This document shows, piece by piece, positions 24,167 to 32,506 of a stretch of DNA of 64,000 nucleotides. The notes under the pieces are model-generated. The model was given only the letters and a program-made list of their open reading frames with translations. It made no database searches and was not told the DNA's origin. This stretch comes from Laburnicola sp. R22_1 (taxonomy: Eukaryota > Ascomycota > Dothideomycetes > Pleosporales > Didymosphaeriaceae): the NCBI GenBank assembly GCA_014281115.1, contig JACONQ010000012.1, positions 496,001 through 560,000 of the forward strand, in the 5' to 3' direction. The position numbers and the translations under genes were made by a program. The stretch's first letter is position 1. The number at the start of each line of letters is the position of its first letter.

Positions 24167-24718
24167 TCACTCCTCCAGCATACCACGGATCCCCAGCCCC
24201 GTCACCCTAAAAATCCCACCCGACCCAAACAACCACAGCTCCTCCCTATCCTCCCCCGCAAACTGAAAATTGTTGATCGAACCAGGGACTTCGATCCTCG
24301 CCAGCAGCTCTCCAAACTCGCTCAACACGTCTACCCCCGTCCCCGCAGCACCGATGACATACCCCTCCCGAGTAACATGCAACCCATCCACCGCAAACAC
24401 CTGCGCCAACCAAATAGGTCTCTTGTTCGTCAAATAGTTCCCCGGCGGCGCAGAGTTCACGTCAAAGGCGTACACCGCTTTCCCACCGAGTGGGTTATAC
24501 TTGTACCGCGGAAGCTGACCTTCAGGCACGTTTGTGAAGTCGGTCCCGCCCGTGTCGGAGATGTACATTGTCTTCCCGTCTGGGCTGATGCCGATACCAT
24601 TCGGTTGTTCAAGCGAGTTTTCCACAATACTAAGCGCGCCTGTCGATGGGCGGAAGCGATATGTCGCCGGTGCATGGACGGGGTACGCAGTCACATTGAT
24701 AGCGTACCCGTCCTCTAC
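24167..24718 (-). pseudogene. 5'-truncated SMP-30/gluconolactonase-like beta-propeller fragment
   Basis: The minus frame encodes the C-terminal half of an SMP-30/lactonase-type propeller: AINVTAYPVHAPATYRFRPS, LEQPNGIGISPDGKTMYISD, a KAVYAFDV strand, DGLHVTREGYV, and a stop at 24167. The family normally runs to about 350-400 residues with an N-terminal metal-binding Glu blade. Here the recognisable similarity begins abruptly near 24718. Upstream the frame stays open to 24835 without an ATG and reads as unrelated sequence. Only about 480 bp separate that point from the CBR1 start, too little for the missing half. Either the gene was truncated by rearrangement or unrecognised short exons exist. 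I favour truncation. Confidence 0.7.
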
Positions 24719-25314
24719 TATATACAGAAAACAATATAAGCGCCTGCTAGATGCACTTAAGAGCACCTTCCTCCAACATCTCCAACATTTAGTCAAATGA
24801 AAGATAGCTGACTGCGTTGTAACAAATGAAGGCAAAGATGGACTTGATTGCTAGATTCAAGCAGGAATTTTCGATAAGACGTTCGGCAGGCGCAATGGAC
24901 GATTATGTCTGTTTGGTAGACGAACGTTCCAGCCAACTGGGTTTTCCGAAGCAGAACGAGCACATGGGCCCAAGAAAAGATGAAGAGCGTGTGAGAATAC
25001 GGGCAATGTTCTGTGGTTCCGCTTCCGCTCCAGCCTCACACCTCGACGCGGAAAACACCGTGCCAAGCGTTCGCTTCGGCAGCCAACCACAGGGTCCCCG
25101 CTGATCGCCGACGCCGGTACGCCGGTGGTCTGATTCGGAGCATTTCAGCGGCCATGCCGCATACGCTGAAGAGATCCAGGCTTCTGCTCTGTTCTATCGT
25201 GGTACCCCACAACCGAGCGCTTCCGCACTCGGCGCCTTTATATTTTCTCTCAGTTCCTCTCTGGGCGCTGTGTTGACCCTTCACACACACACACGCCAGC
25301 TTTGCATCGTCGAC
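24719..25314. other. Region between propeller fragment and CBR1
   Basis: About 600 bp with no recognisable coding content. It contains the CBR1 promoter and 5' leader, with a short CA repeat at about 25282-25294 roughly 20 bp before the CBR1 ATG. Confidence 0.5.
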
Positions 25315-26330
25315 ATGTCGGGCCCCTTCGCAACCCAGTATGTCCAGGGCGTGTATATCCCCTCCGCGCTGCTCATAGTGGGCACCGCGATGGTCAAGAA
25401 GGAGTGGCTGCCTTTTGCTGCAGCACTGGCAGCCGTATTGGGCGGCTGGAAGGTGTACAGCAACGGTACATAACATTGAATCTGGCGAACATTCATACTC
25501 GGATGCTGATCTCCGATAGCTCCCCGCAAGGTGCTCAAACCCACCGAGTTCCAAGAGTTCGAGCTCAAGGAGAAGACGGTCCTCTCGCACAACACCGCCA
25601 TGTATGAATCATACCCGCGAATATCCGATTCCTCTATTAACAAGTTTCTAGCTACCGCTTCGCACTCCCCCGCCCCACCGACATCCTCGGCCTCCCCATC
25701 GGCCAGCACATCTCCCTCGCCGCCACCATCGACGGCAAAGAAGTCGTCCGTTCCTACACACCCATCTCCTCCGACGAAGATCATGGCTATGTCGACCTGC
25801 TTATCAAATCCTATCCGACCGGCAACATCTCGAAGCACGTTGCGTCGCTCACGGTGGGCCAGGCAATGAAGATCAGGGGACCGAAGGGCGCCATGGTATA
25901 CACACCCAACCTTGTCAGGCATTTTGGTATGATCGCTGGAGGCACTGGCATCACACCCATGCTGCAGATTATCAAGGCAATCCTCCGCGGACGTGAGGCG
26001 GGCGACAGGACCGAGGTGGATCTCATCTTCGCGAATGTAAACCCCGAGGACATTCTCCTAAAGGAAGACATCGACTCGATTGCGGCCAAGGACCCCAAGT
26101 TCAGGGTACACTACGTGTTGAACAACCCGCCTGAGAAGTGGACTGGCGGCGTCGGCTTCGTTACCGCCGACATGATCAAGGCTAAGCTCCCCGCTCCGGC
26201 TTCGGATGTCAAGATCCTCATGTGCGGCCCCCCGCCTATGATTTCCGCTCTTAAGAAAGCCACCGAGAGCTTAGGCTACAGCAAGGCGCGACCCGTGAGC
26301 AAGCTCGAGGACCAGGTCTTCTGCTTCTAG
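25315..26330 (+). CDS. CBR1: NADH-cytochrome b5 reductase
   Basis: Transfers electrons from NADH through FAD to cytochrome b5, supporting lipid desaturation and sterol synthesis; anchored in the ER or mitochondrial outer membrane. Exons 25315-25465, 25520-25601 and 25652-26330 join in phase to 303 residues. An N-terminal hydrophobic anchor occupies about residues 12-45. The FAD-binding block is RSYTPIS, the flavin/phosphate block is GPKGAM, the NADH-binding block is AGGTGITPM, and the C-terminal block CGPPPMI precedes the usual terminal Phe (VFCF). Introns are 54 and 50 bp, and the second splits an Ile codon. All family motifs are intact and the length is normal. Confidence 0.96.
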
Positions 26331-26951
26331 ATGCAATTTCGAGGAATAACTCTTCCGCTTTAGGACAAAAAGTACAGTCTCCGCCAAGAAGTGTGTGCCA
26401 AACAAGTCGGGTTGTCTGCACATGTGCAGAGGATGAACATCGTGGGGTGGGTTGCAGGCAGAAATGCGAGGATCCGATGATAGAGGATCTTCGAAGATAG
26501 CACAATTAGAGTGTTGATGCCTATCCCCTCCACGCGGGATAAGGAGCGCTTAGAGTATACCGGTCTTGCATTAGAGAACTATAATTTAGTGTACAAAATA
26601 TCGCTCTTCACCGAACAGATCCGACTTCTTTCCGGGTGCAATGTCACAGCTAGTGTTGCGGAACCATTCCGCCATCCACGGCAATGACCTTGTTCGTGAC
26701 TTTACAGCATTAGCTTACAATAACAAGTAGGGCGGAGATACCTCTCACCGTAGGGTGTGTTTGCAATTATCAGTTTATATTAGTTGTTTATTTAGGTTGG
26801 GTTTTCATTGCAGCACTTGGCTTGTATCGAGATTTTGACGTCATTTGGTGCTTGCTTGCGGATGAATAAGAGTGCGGCACGGTAGAGGAAGGCATTGAAA
26901 CACCAGCGGATCGAGCGAACATCTGACACCATTACCACAATCGAAGGCAGC
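26331..26951. other. Intergenic between CBR1 and the hydrolase gene
   Basis: About 620 bp, rather T-rich in the middle (26.75-26.80 kb). It would include the CBR1 3' UTR and the hydrolase promoter. Nothing else is recognised. Confidence 0.55.
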
Positions 26952-28073
26952 ATGGCTCACCTCACACGAGACGAAGTATTGAGTTCAGGCGAAGTTGCTC
27001 CCGAGTATCGGAAGGTACAAAGCTCCTCTCACCCATACACGCCCCAAATAGCCGCATACTAATGCCGGATAGGCGTTCGAAGCTCGCCCTGTCAACATCT
27101 ACGGCAATGATCTTTTCGAAATGCGAGCCACTCGTGCGGAACATCTCCAAAAGCTTCGTCACTTGTACCCCATTCCTGGTCCGATACCGGAGGAGGTCAC
27201 AGAGACGATGCATGATGTACGTGCACGAGATGGCTATACCATACGTGTCCGTGTTTGTCAGCCAGTCAAAGGGCCGCCCGAGGGAGGGAGTCCGCTCGTT
27301 ATGATGTACCACGAGGGAGGGTGGAGCATGGGGGATCTCACTGATGAAGACCTCAATTGCAGGATGTTTGCCAGAGATCTGGGATGTGTTTGTGTGAATG
27401 TGGAGTACAGGTCTGTCCTTCTTACCCCACACAATTCCGACGTCTGCTAACTCTGGGTAGACTCGCACCTGAGCACAAATTCCCCGTCGGTGTGAACGAC
27501 TGCTGGGACGCCTTGAAATGGGCTCTGGAAAATGCGACCCTCCTCAAAGCAACGCCCACCCAAGGCCTCATCGTAGGCGGTGCCTCCGCCGGCGGTAATC
27601 TCGCCGCTGTTCTTGCCCTCCTTAGCCGCGACACCGACCTATCTCCCCCCATAACGGGCCAATACCTCTGCGTGCCGGCCCTCCTCCCCGATGACAAACT
27701 GCCGCCCCATCTCGCGCAGCAATACCGCTCACGTACCGAGAACACGTCCGATCCCGTGCTAAAAGGCCTAGAACCTGGTGTCATCGAATCGATCTACGTC
27801 CCTGATAGCGACTCCCCTTTGTGGGACCCTTTCAACCACCCATCTGGCCACAAGGGCGTGGCAAAAGCGTATTTCCAAGTTGGAGGGGTGGATCCGCTCA
27901 GGGATGAGGCGGTGTTGTATGATAGGGTGTTGAGGCAGAGTGGGGTGCTGACGAGATTCGATTTGTATGCTGGGTTTGGACATATGTTCTGGACGAATTA
28001 TCCTGAATTGGATAGGAGTAAGAGGTTTGTGGAGGATACGCTGCGGGGAATGAAATGGTTGCTAGAGAAGTAG
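26952..28073 (+). CDS. Alpha/beta hydrolase, hormone-sensitive-lipase-like esterase
   Basis: A likely carboxylesterase or lipase of the alpha/beta hydrolase-3 group; substrate unknown. Exons 26952-27014, 27073-27410 and 27461-28073 join in phase to 337 residues. The oxyanion-hole motif is YHEGGW, a common fungal variant of HGGGW. The nucleophile elbow is GGASAGGN (GxSxG), the acid is Asp in GGVDPLRDEA, and the base is His in GFGHMFW, so the triad is complete. The family segment VNVEYRLAPEHKFP is created across the second intron. No signal peptide is seen, so it is probably intracellular. Neighbouring genes give no pathway clue. Confidence 0.92.
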
Positions 28074-28196
28074 GCTGGTAGAAGTTTAGTTGAACAACTT
28101 ATTTCGTGATTGTGCATCACTATTGCGACTTCAAAGCCCTTGGTTTGTAGTACTAGGGCAACGTCGTTCGTCCTTTTTGTTAAAATTAACATCTCT

Positions 28197-28327
28197 ATAC
28201 ATTAATTACGCTCTTTTTGATTACTAAGCAGGGGGCTCTGCTTTTTTTGTCATGTTATTTGAGATGAAAGCCTTTGTCGTCCTACCCCTAGGTAGATTTA
28301 ATTAACGCCACACACATACATTAATTA
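28197..28327 (+). repeat. 107-bp short repeat with 12-bp flanking direct repeats
   Basis: The core 28209-28315 runs from CGCTCTTTTTGATTACTAAG to AATTAACGCCACACAC. It contains a short palindrome, AGCAGGGGGCTCTGCT. It is flanked by identical direct repeats ATACATTAATTA at 28197-28208 and 28316-28327, which look like a target-site duplication. Related, more TA-rich copies lie at 39385, 50773 and, in both orientations, in 37.64-38.16 kb. It has no coding capacity. It is probably a non-autonomous transposable element, class uncertain. Confidence 0.75.
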
Positions 28328-29555
28328 TCTTTTAGTGGGTACTTCAGATATTATGGGTGCTTTCTGGATATGTCCGAAACTATCATCACCTTTCAACTCG
28401 ACGGGCTCAACGTGTCCTATCTCACACACAGGCGTCGACTGTGCCATATCGGGATCGTTCCCAAGGTGTCTCCATTCTCCCTCCATTGTGCCCGCCTGCG
28501 AAGCCCCCTCTTTCGCTCTACTACGTCTCCGAATAACAAACAACAGCACGCCGACTAACCCAACCAAAGCAGCGGCCGCACCAACCCCAATGCCTGCATA
28601 GGCGCCTGCCGGCAACCCCTTATCTTGAGCCTCAATAGGCGTAGCGGGCGTCGTCTCGACCGGTACCGTATCACTGGGTCGCGAAGGCGACGCGCCCGCC
28701 CCAGAGGTACTCGGCACTTGCCGCAGACGACGCCGTACTTGTCGTCGACGACAGATATCCCTCCGTATCCCGGACCTTGATTTGTTTCGCGAAAACCGTG
28801 ACGGTGCCGTCGAGCGTCGTTACTATGTAATTCGATCTGCCGCCGTCGATTTGCGGGATCGTGAGTTTGGGCTGGTCGCTGTAGAGTTTGCTGCAGGAGA
28901 AAGTGTACCAGGGTTTTATTCGCGTGTTGGTGGTTGCGCAGACGTAGCCGCTGTTCGTGTGTCGCATCAGCTCAGCTCATTAATCATTTTTTTTTGGTAA
29001 ACAAAGCCGCATCCCGCAGCTATACTTTAGTAAAAGAAATAATTAGCTATAGCCTATTTTTCTATGTACTAGCTTTATGCAAGATATCTATTACATAAAT
29101 ATATATAATCTAGCTAATAACGCGCTTATAACTGCGTTATTTCTAAAATTAAAAAGTTCCTCAATTATGTGATCTGACTGTGAAGTACCTGTGGGTCTCG
29201 GTCGAGACCGTCAATCATTGTCATTGACTCGTTATGCCGTCCCGGGATTCGTTCGTCTTGTTGGGAGCAAAGGGCCGGAGGAGCTCACGTAGGACAACAG
29301 GTGACTTGAGTCCCTGTCGGTCAGGGTGTCAATTTTGACAGTGGTGCCGCACGCTGACGTCCATTTCGAAGGGCATATGCCGGGGGAATAGAACGAGGGG
29401 TCTTTGAAGCCTGTTGGATAGCATTGTTTCCAGTCGGTCAGGCCGAGGCTGAAATACATATCGGTGGCTGTGCTTTGTCTGTATATCTTTCCATAAATCT
29501 CTTCATCGCATCCCGGCGCTGGAACATACGTTGTCGTCAAAGAACCGATGTTCAT
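28325..29555 (-). pseudogene. Decayed fungal single-pass membrane protein with Cys-rich ectodomain
   Basis: The 5' part (29555 to about 29289) encodes TTTYVPAPGCDEE, QCYPTGF, YSPGICPSKWTSACGTT and, in the next frame, TQVTCCPT. This is a fungal cell-surface pattern. The 3' part resumes near 28957 with GYVCATTNTRIKPWYTFSCS. It continues through a Ser/Thr/Ala stalk, a transmembrane span (AGIGVGAAAALVGLVGVLLF), a RRRSR stop-transfer and a cytoplasmic tail ending at 28325. An intron from about 29288 to 28958 would join the halves, but a 224-bp SINE-like insertion lies inside it. Two frame changes, one just before TQVTCC and one in the stalk near 28.71 kb, cannot be explained by introns. No signal peptide is found. 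I therefore call it a pseudogene. Confidence 0.65.
28989..29212 (-). mobile_element. SINE-like element, copy A
   Basis: Read on the minus strand it begins GACGGTCTCGACCGAGACCC, is AT-rich inside, contains CTTTGTTTACC and ends in an A run (28995-28989). It is flanked by AATCATT direct repeats (28982-28988 and 29213-29219). A second copy at 31300 shares the same start, the CACAGTCAGAT block and the 3' part, but lacks about 70 bp in the middle. A shared 5' end, an A-rich 3' end and a variable target duplication fit a SINE. No tRNA-like promoter boxes are convincing, so its origin is open. Confidence 0.6.
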
Positions 29556-30262
29556 TGTCGATGACTCGAGGACGGGGTGTGGAGAAAGAGGGAAAACGTG
29601 GTGAGACACCGCAGATTGGAGAAAGGTGTGCCTCCGACAGGAGCGCTATCAATGCACCATGGCCGTTGAGCTAATCTATTTCAGACTCAATTAGGGTGGA
29701 GTCCGTTGGATAGCGTCTTGGTTGAGCGGTTAGGAATAGTCGTGATGTGCCCATCGCTAAGGTCCCTACGGTTAGGTATCGAATCGGAAATGCTCATTGT
29801 ACATACCGCACGTGGTAATGTGATTCCTTTGAACAAAAGTTGTGGGCCCCAAGGGCCGAAATGTTTCGGAGTGCCAAGCTTGACGTGGTATACCTATTTG
29901 AAAGAGTTGGGGGCCATTTGAGCGAAGACGTGACGACGGCGCAGAACTCATCTACTACAGATCCATCGACAAGTCCATACGACTCGATACAACCATGATA
30001 TGGTAGTATCTAACCCTCCAGCGGTATCAACACGCCTATAGGTCATTCTCAGCCCTACGGCGGCAATACGAGGCCGATTTATGCAATATCGCAACCCCGG
30101 CCGGTACAAAGCGATCTAAAGGGGTAATTTTCGAAGGCAAACTTGTAATTCAAGCCATGAAAGTTTTCAAGAACAGATGTATGTATGAAAAGCATGTGAC
30201 ATTGTCGTCCAAAGTTCCCCCGCGTGCGCTTTAGATTAATGCCTTGCATCTTGCGCCTAACG
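29556..30262. other. Non-coding interval between the decayed gene and RNase H
   Basis: About 700 bp with no gene recognised. Sequence near 29.72-29.80 kb has a faint tRNA-like A-box but no foldable tRNA. The RNase H 3' UTR should lie at the right end, near 30.1-30.26 kb. Confidence 0.5.
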
Positions 30263-31057
30263 TTATATCCTGGCCTCCTCACCATGGACGGCAGCCGCTT
30301 TCGCAAGACGATCGGCGAGTTTGTTATGCTCCCTTGGAATATGCCAGAACCCAATCTACGTGATCTTAGTCTCGTACATATGCAGTCAACATACATTTGG
30401 ATGTAACAACTAACCTCCACGTTCTGCGCCTCGTGCATTGTCATCCCGCCATCGAGAGCGAGAAACAGATCTAGATTTGCTGGTTTAGTACCTTTTGACG
30501 TCCGCCAATTGTTTCTCTATAGAATCGGTTAGAAGTGACTCTAGAAGCCATCAATGATTGTTGAAATAGTCAGGACATACCTTCCATGTTGGTAGCCATT
30601 CGGTCATTCCCTTAACAACATACTCGGAATCGGTCGCGATGATCCAAGCTTTACGCTTGGCGTCCTTGGTGCAAGCCTCACTGAGAAACTCCAGACCTAA
30701 CTTTGCCGCACAAAGTTCCGCTCGCTGGTTCGATCGTAGCGGAAAGTTGTCCACCATGTCCGTGATAGGTTTGGACAGTTGACGGTCATCACAATGGCCG
30801 TATGCTACACCAACTCCTGCTTTTGCTTCAGGTCGTCCGTTGTTCGTGCACGCACCATCAGTGAATATGATGCGAAAGTAATGGCATGGGAAATGATCTG
30901 GAGAAAGATCACGAAGTCCCTTGTTATGTACGCAGCAATAGAACAGAAAATCTCCGCAAAAAGGACATTCTTGGACGAGTTCCGGTACAGACCAATCTAT
31001 GGTGTAAGGACAGCGGTTGAGCTTTCTATCGCGAATAATTCCCTTCTTGTCACCCAT
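30263..31057 (-). CDS. Ribonuclease H domain protein
   Basis: Predicted to cleave RNA in RNA-DNA hybrids. Exons 31057-30581, 30516-30415 and 30355-30263 join in phase across 64- and 59-bp introns to 223 residues. The four catalytic acidic residues are present in order: FTDGAC, RAELCAAKLG, ATDSEYV and HNKLADRLAK. An N-terminal Cys/His cluster (CPFCG ... CCVH) could bind zinc. Such stand-alone RNase H genes are common in this fungal group; the domain also occurs in LINE elements, but no reverse transcriptase adjoins it here. The frame has no RIP-type stops although heavily mutated DNA begins about 0.4 kb away. The start at 31057 is the first ATG; an upstream exon is possible. Confidence 0.85.
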
Positions 31058-31230
31058 CTTTGTGAGAATACTCAGAACGAAACAAAGTTATGGTCCAGAT
31101 GTTGAGTCATGGGTTAGAGCGGGGCTTTATCTAGGCACCGGCCCTCAGCGGATCTCTCGAGCCGTTCTAGACGGCCGGTTTTCCCCGGCTAGTCTCTTGA
31201 TCTCTGTGCGGTCGCTGTACCACAGGTGTT
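31058..31230. promoter_or_regulatory. RNase H upstream region
   Basis: The last balanced-composition DNA before the repeat R boundary at 31231. It must hold the RNase H promoter unless the promoter lies within the repeat. It contains a short inverted pair, GAGCCGTTCTAGACGGC. Confidence 0.4.
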
Positions 31231-31700
31231 GCTCGGCTCTCCTTCCAACCCCGAAACTTAGCTAAAATTTAACTTTAGCAGCTAATTTAACAGCTTCCTG
31301 CCGGTCTCGACTAAGACCCACAGGCACTTCACAGTCAGATTACATATTTACATAGTATCTATCTCACAGAGCTAGTATATAGAAAAAAAAGATTAGAGCT
31401 ATATTTTCTTTTGCTATAGTATAGTTGTGGGATGTAGCTTTGTTTATAAAAATAAAAACAGCTTCCTATGTAACTAATCTAGCTAGTATTAAAAATTATT
31501 ATTGTGTAAAGATTCTAACTAAGTTTAAGTTCGCGCTATATATAAAGAGAGTAAAATAAAATGTAATAAAATCTAGTACCTAGTATGTGTTATTAAATTA
31601 ACTACCTAGAGATAGAATAATAAAGACTTTTATTTTAAATAATAATATTATTAACGTTTTTATTACTTCTAAATTTTCTGTAAAGTAAATACAGCCACAG
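31231..31700 (+). repeat. Repeat R copy 2, interrupted by a SINE-like insertion
   Basis: It starts GCTCGGCTCTCCTTC, matching copy 1 at 16733, and continues through CCGAAACTTAGC to AACAGCTTCCT (31289-31299). The second AACAGCTTCCT (31457-31467) resumes with ATGTAACTAATCTAGCTAGTA, comparable to ATATAGCTAACCCTACTAGTA in copy 1. The similarity fades downstream, so the right limit is approximate. Confidence 0.65.
31300..31456 (+). mobile_element. SINE-like element, copy B
   Basis: 157 bp, beginning GCCGGTCTCGACTAAGACCC and ending GTTTATAAAAATAAA, in opposite orientation to copy A. It is flanked by perfect 11-bp direct repeats AACAGCTTCCT. The related repeat at 16790-16800 has this 11-mer once with no insertion, which gives a natural empty site and fixes both element ends. 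Confidence 0.75.
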
Positions 31701-32229
31701 GCAAATTGTATAAGTAGACGAGGGGCACTTTCCTCTAGTAAAAAAAGCCCTTTAAAGGAGGTTAAGGAAAAACTAACACTAGTGGCCTATTGTCTGTCCA
31801 AAGCGTGAATTAAAATTTCCAACAAAGTTTTTCCTAAATTAGAAGATAGTAATATACCTTAATTAACTTTCTTATCCTATAAGTTTAAATCTTAATAACT
31901 TATTAAGACTAATTTATAACTAGTTAGAGATTTCTTAATTATTAGAAGTACTTACTAATAATAGCTTTCCCGTTCTATCAGTTCAATCTAATAACTTAGT
32001 TAAGACTAGCTTAAATAGTTAGAAATTTCTTAATTATTAGAGATACTAGCTTATTTAGGCTACTTTTTTTTATCTACAAAGATTGGTTTTTTAGTGTTTA
32101 AAAACTAGAGGGGGGAGAGGGCGAGATTCAAACTTGCTAAGGAGTCTAAGTTTTTGCTTATTTCTAGACTAAAATCCTCGCTTATAGTTCCTCACCACAG
32201 CGTAGATTTACTATCTAGACTTCTACTAT
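31701..32229. other. AT-rich flank left of the copia element
   Basis: TA-dense DNA with no gene. It contains paired near-copies around 31.86-31.94 kb and 31.98-32.05 kb (each with AATAACTTA, AAGACTA and TTCTTAATTATTAGA). It ends in ACTAT, the target-site duplication of the copia element. Confidence 0.6.
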
Positions 32230-32465
32230 TGTCAGATAGACGGTCACTGTGCATTCCAGTGATAATTTCTCTGTGAAATACACTGAGGAGGCTGGCGCAC
32301 TACTGTTTTGCATTGCCCCTGTACTATCCTAGATAGTACAAGGGCCTTAGCATAGATAGAAACTTCTCGCGATAGCTGGGCTTCTCCATCACAATAAAAT
32401 CATCACAGTCATTAATTCTTATTAATATATTATCTTAAAGTGACAGAACACTATCAAATCTAACA
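32230..32465 (+). repeat. 5' LTR of the copia element
   Basis: Starts TGTCAGATAGACGGTCACTG and ends ATCAAATCTAACA. It has an internal palindrome, GTACTATCCTAGATAGTAC. Compared with the 3' LTR there are six substitutions, five of them transitions. The next bases, ATTAAGAGTCTCACTGCC, would be the primer-binding region; I do not recognise a tRNA match. Confidence 0.95.
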
Positions 32466-32506
32466 ATTAAGAGTCTCACTGCCTTAATCGACCCTAAGAA
32501 AAGACA

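Noticed and set aside
29715..29800. Possible tRNA gene (GGTTGAGCGGTTAGGA and TATCGAATC look like A and B boxes)
   Set aside because: No acceptor stem or five-base-pair T stem can be formed around them.
28989..31456. SINE copies A and B read as terminal inverted repeats of one 2.5-kb transposon carrying RNase H
   Set aside because: Each copy has its own distinct flanking duplication, and copy B has an empty site at 16790, so they are independent insertions.
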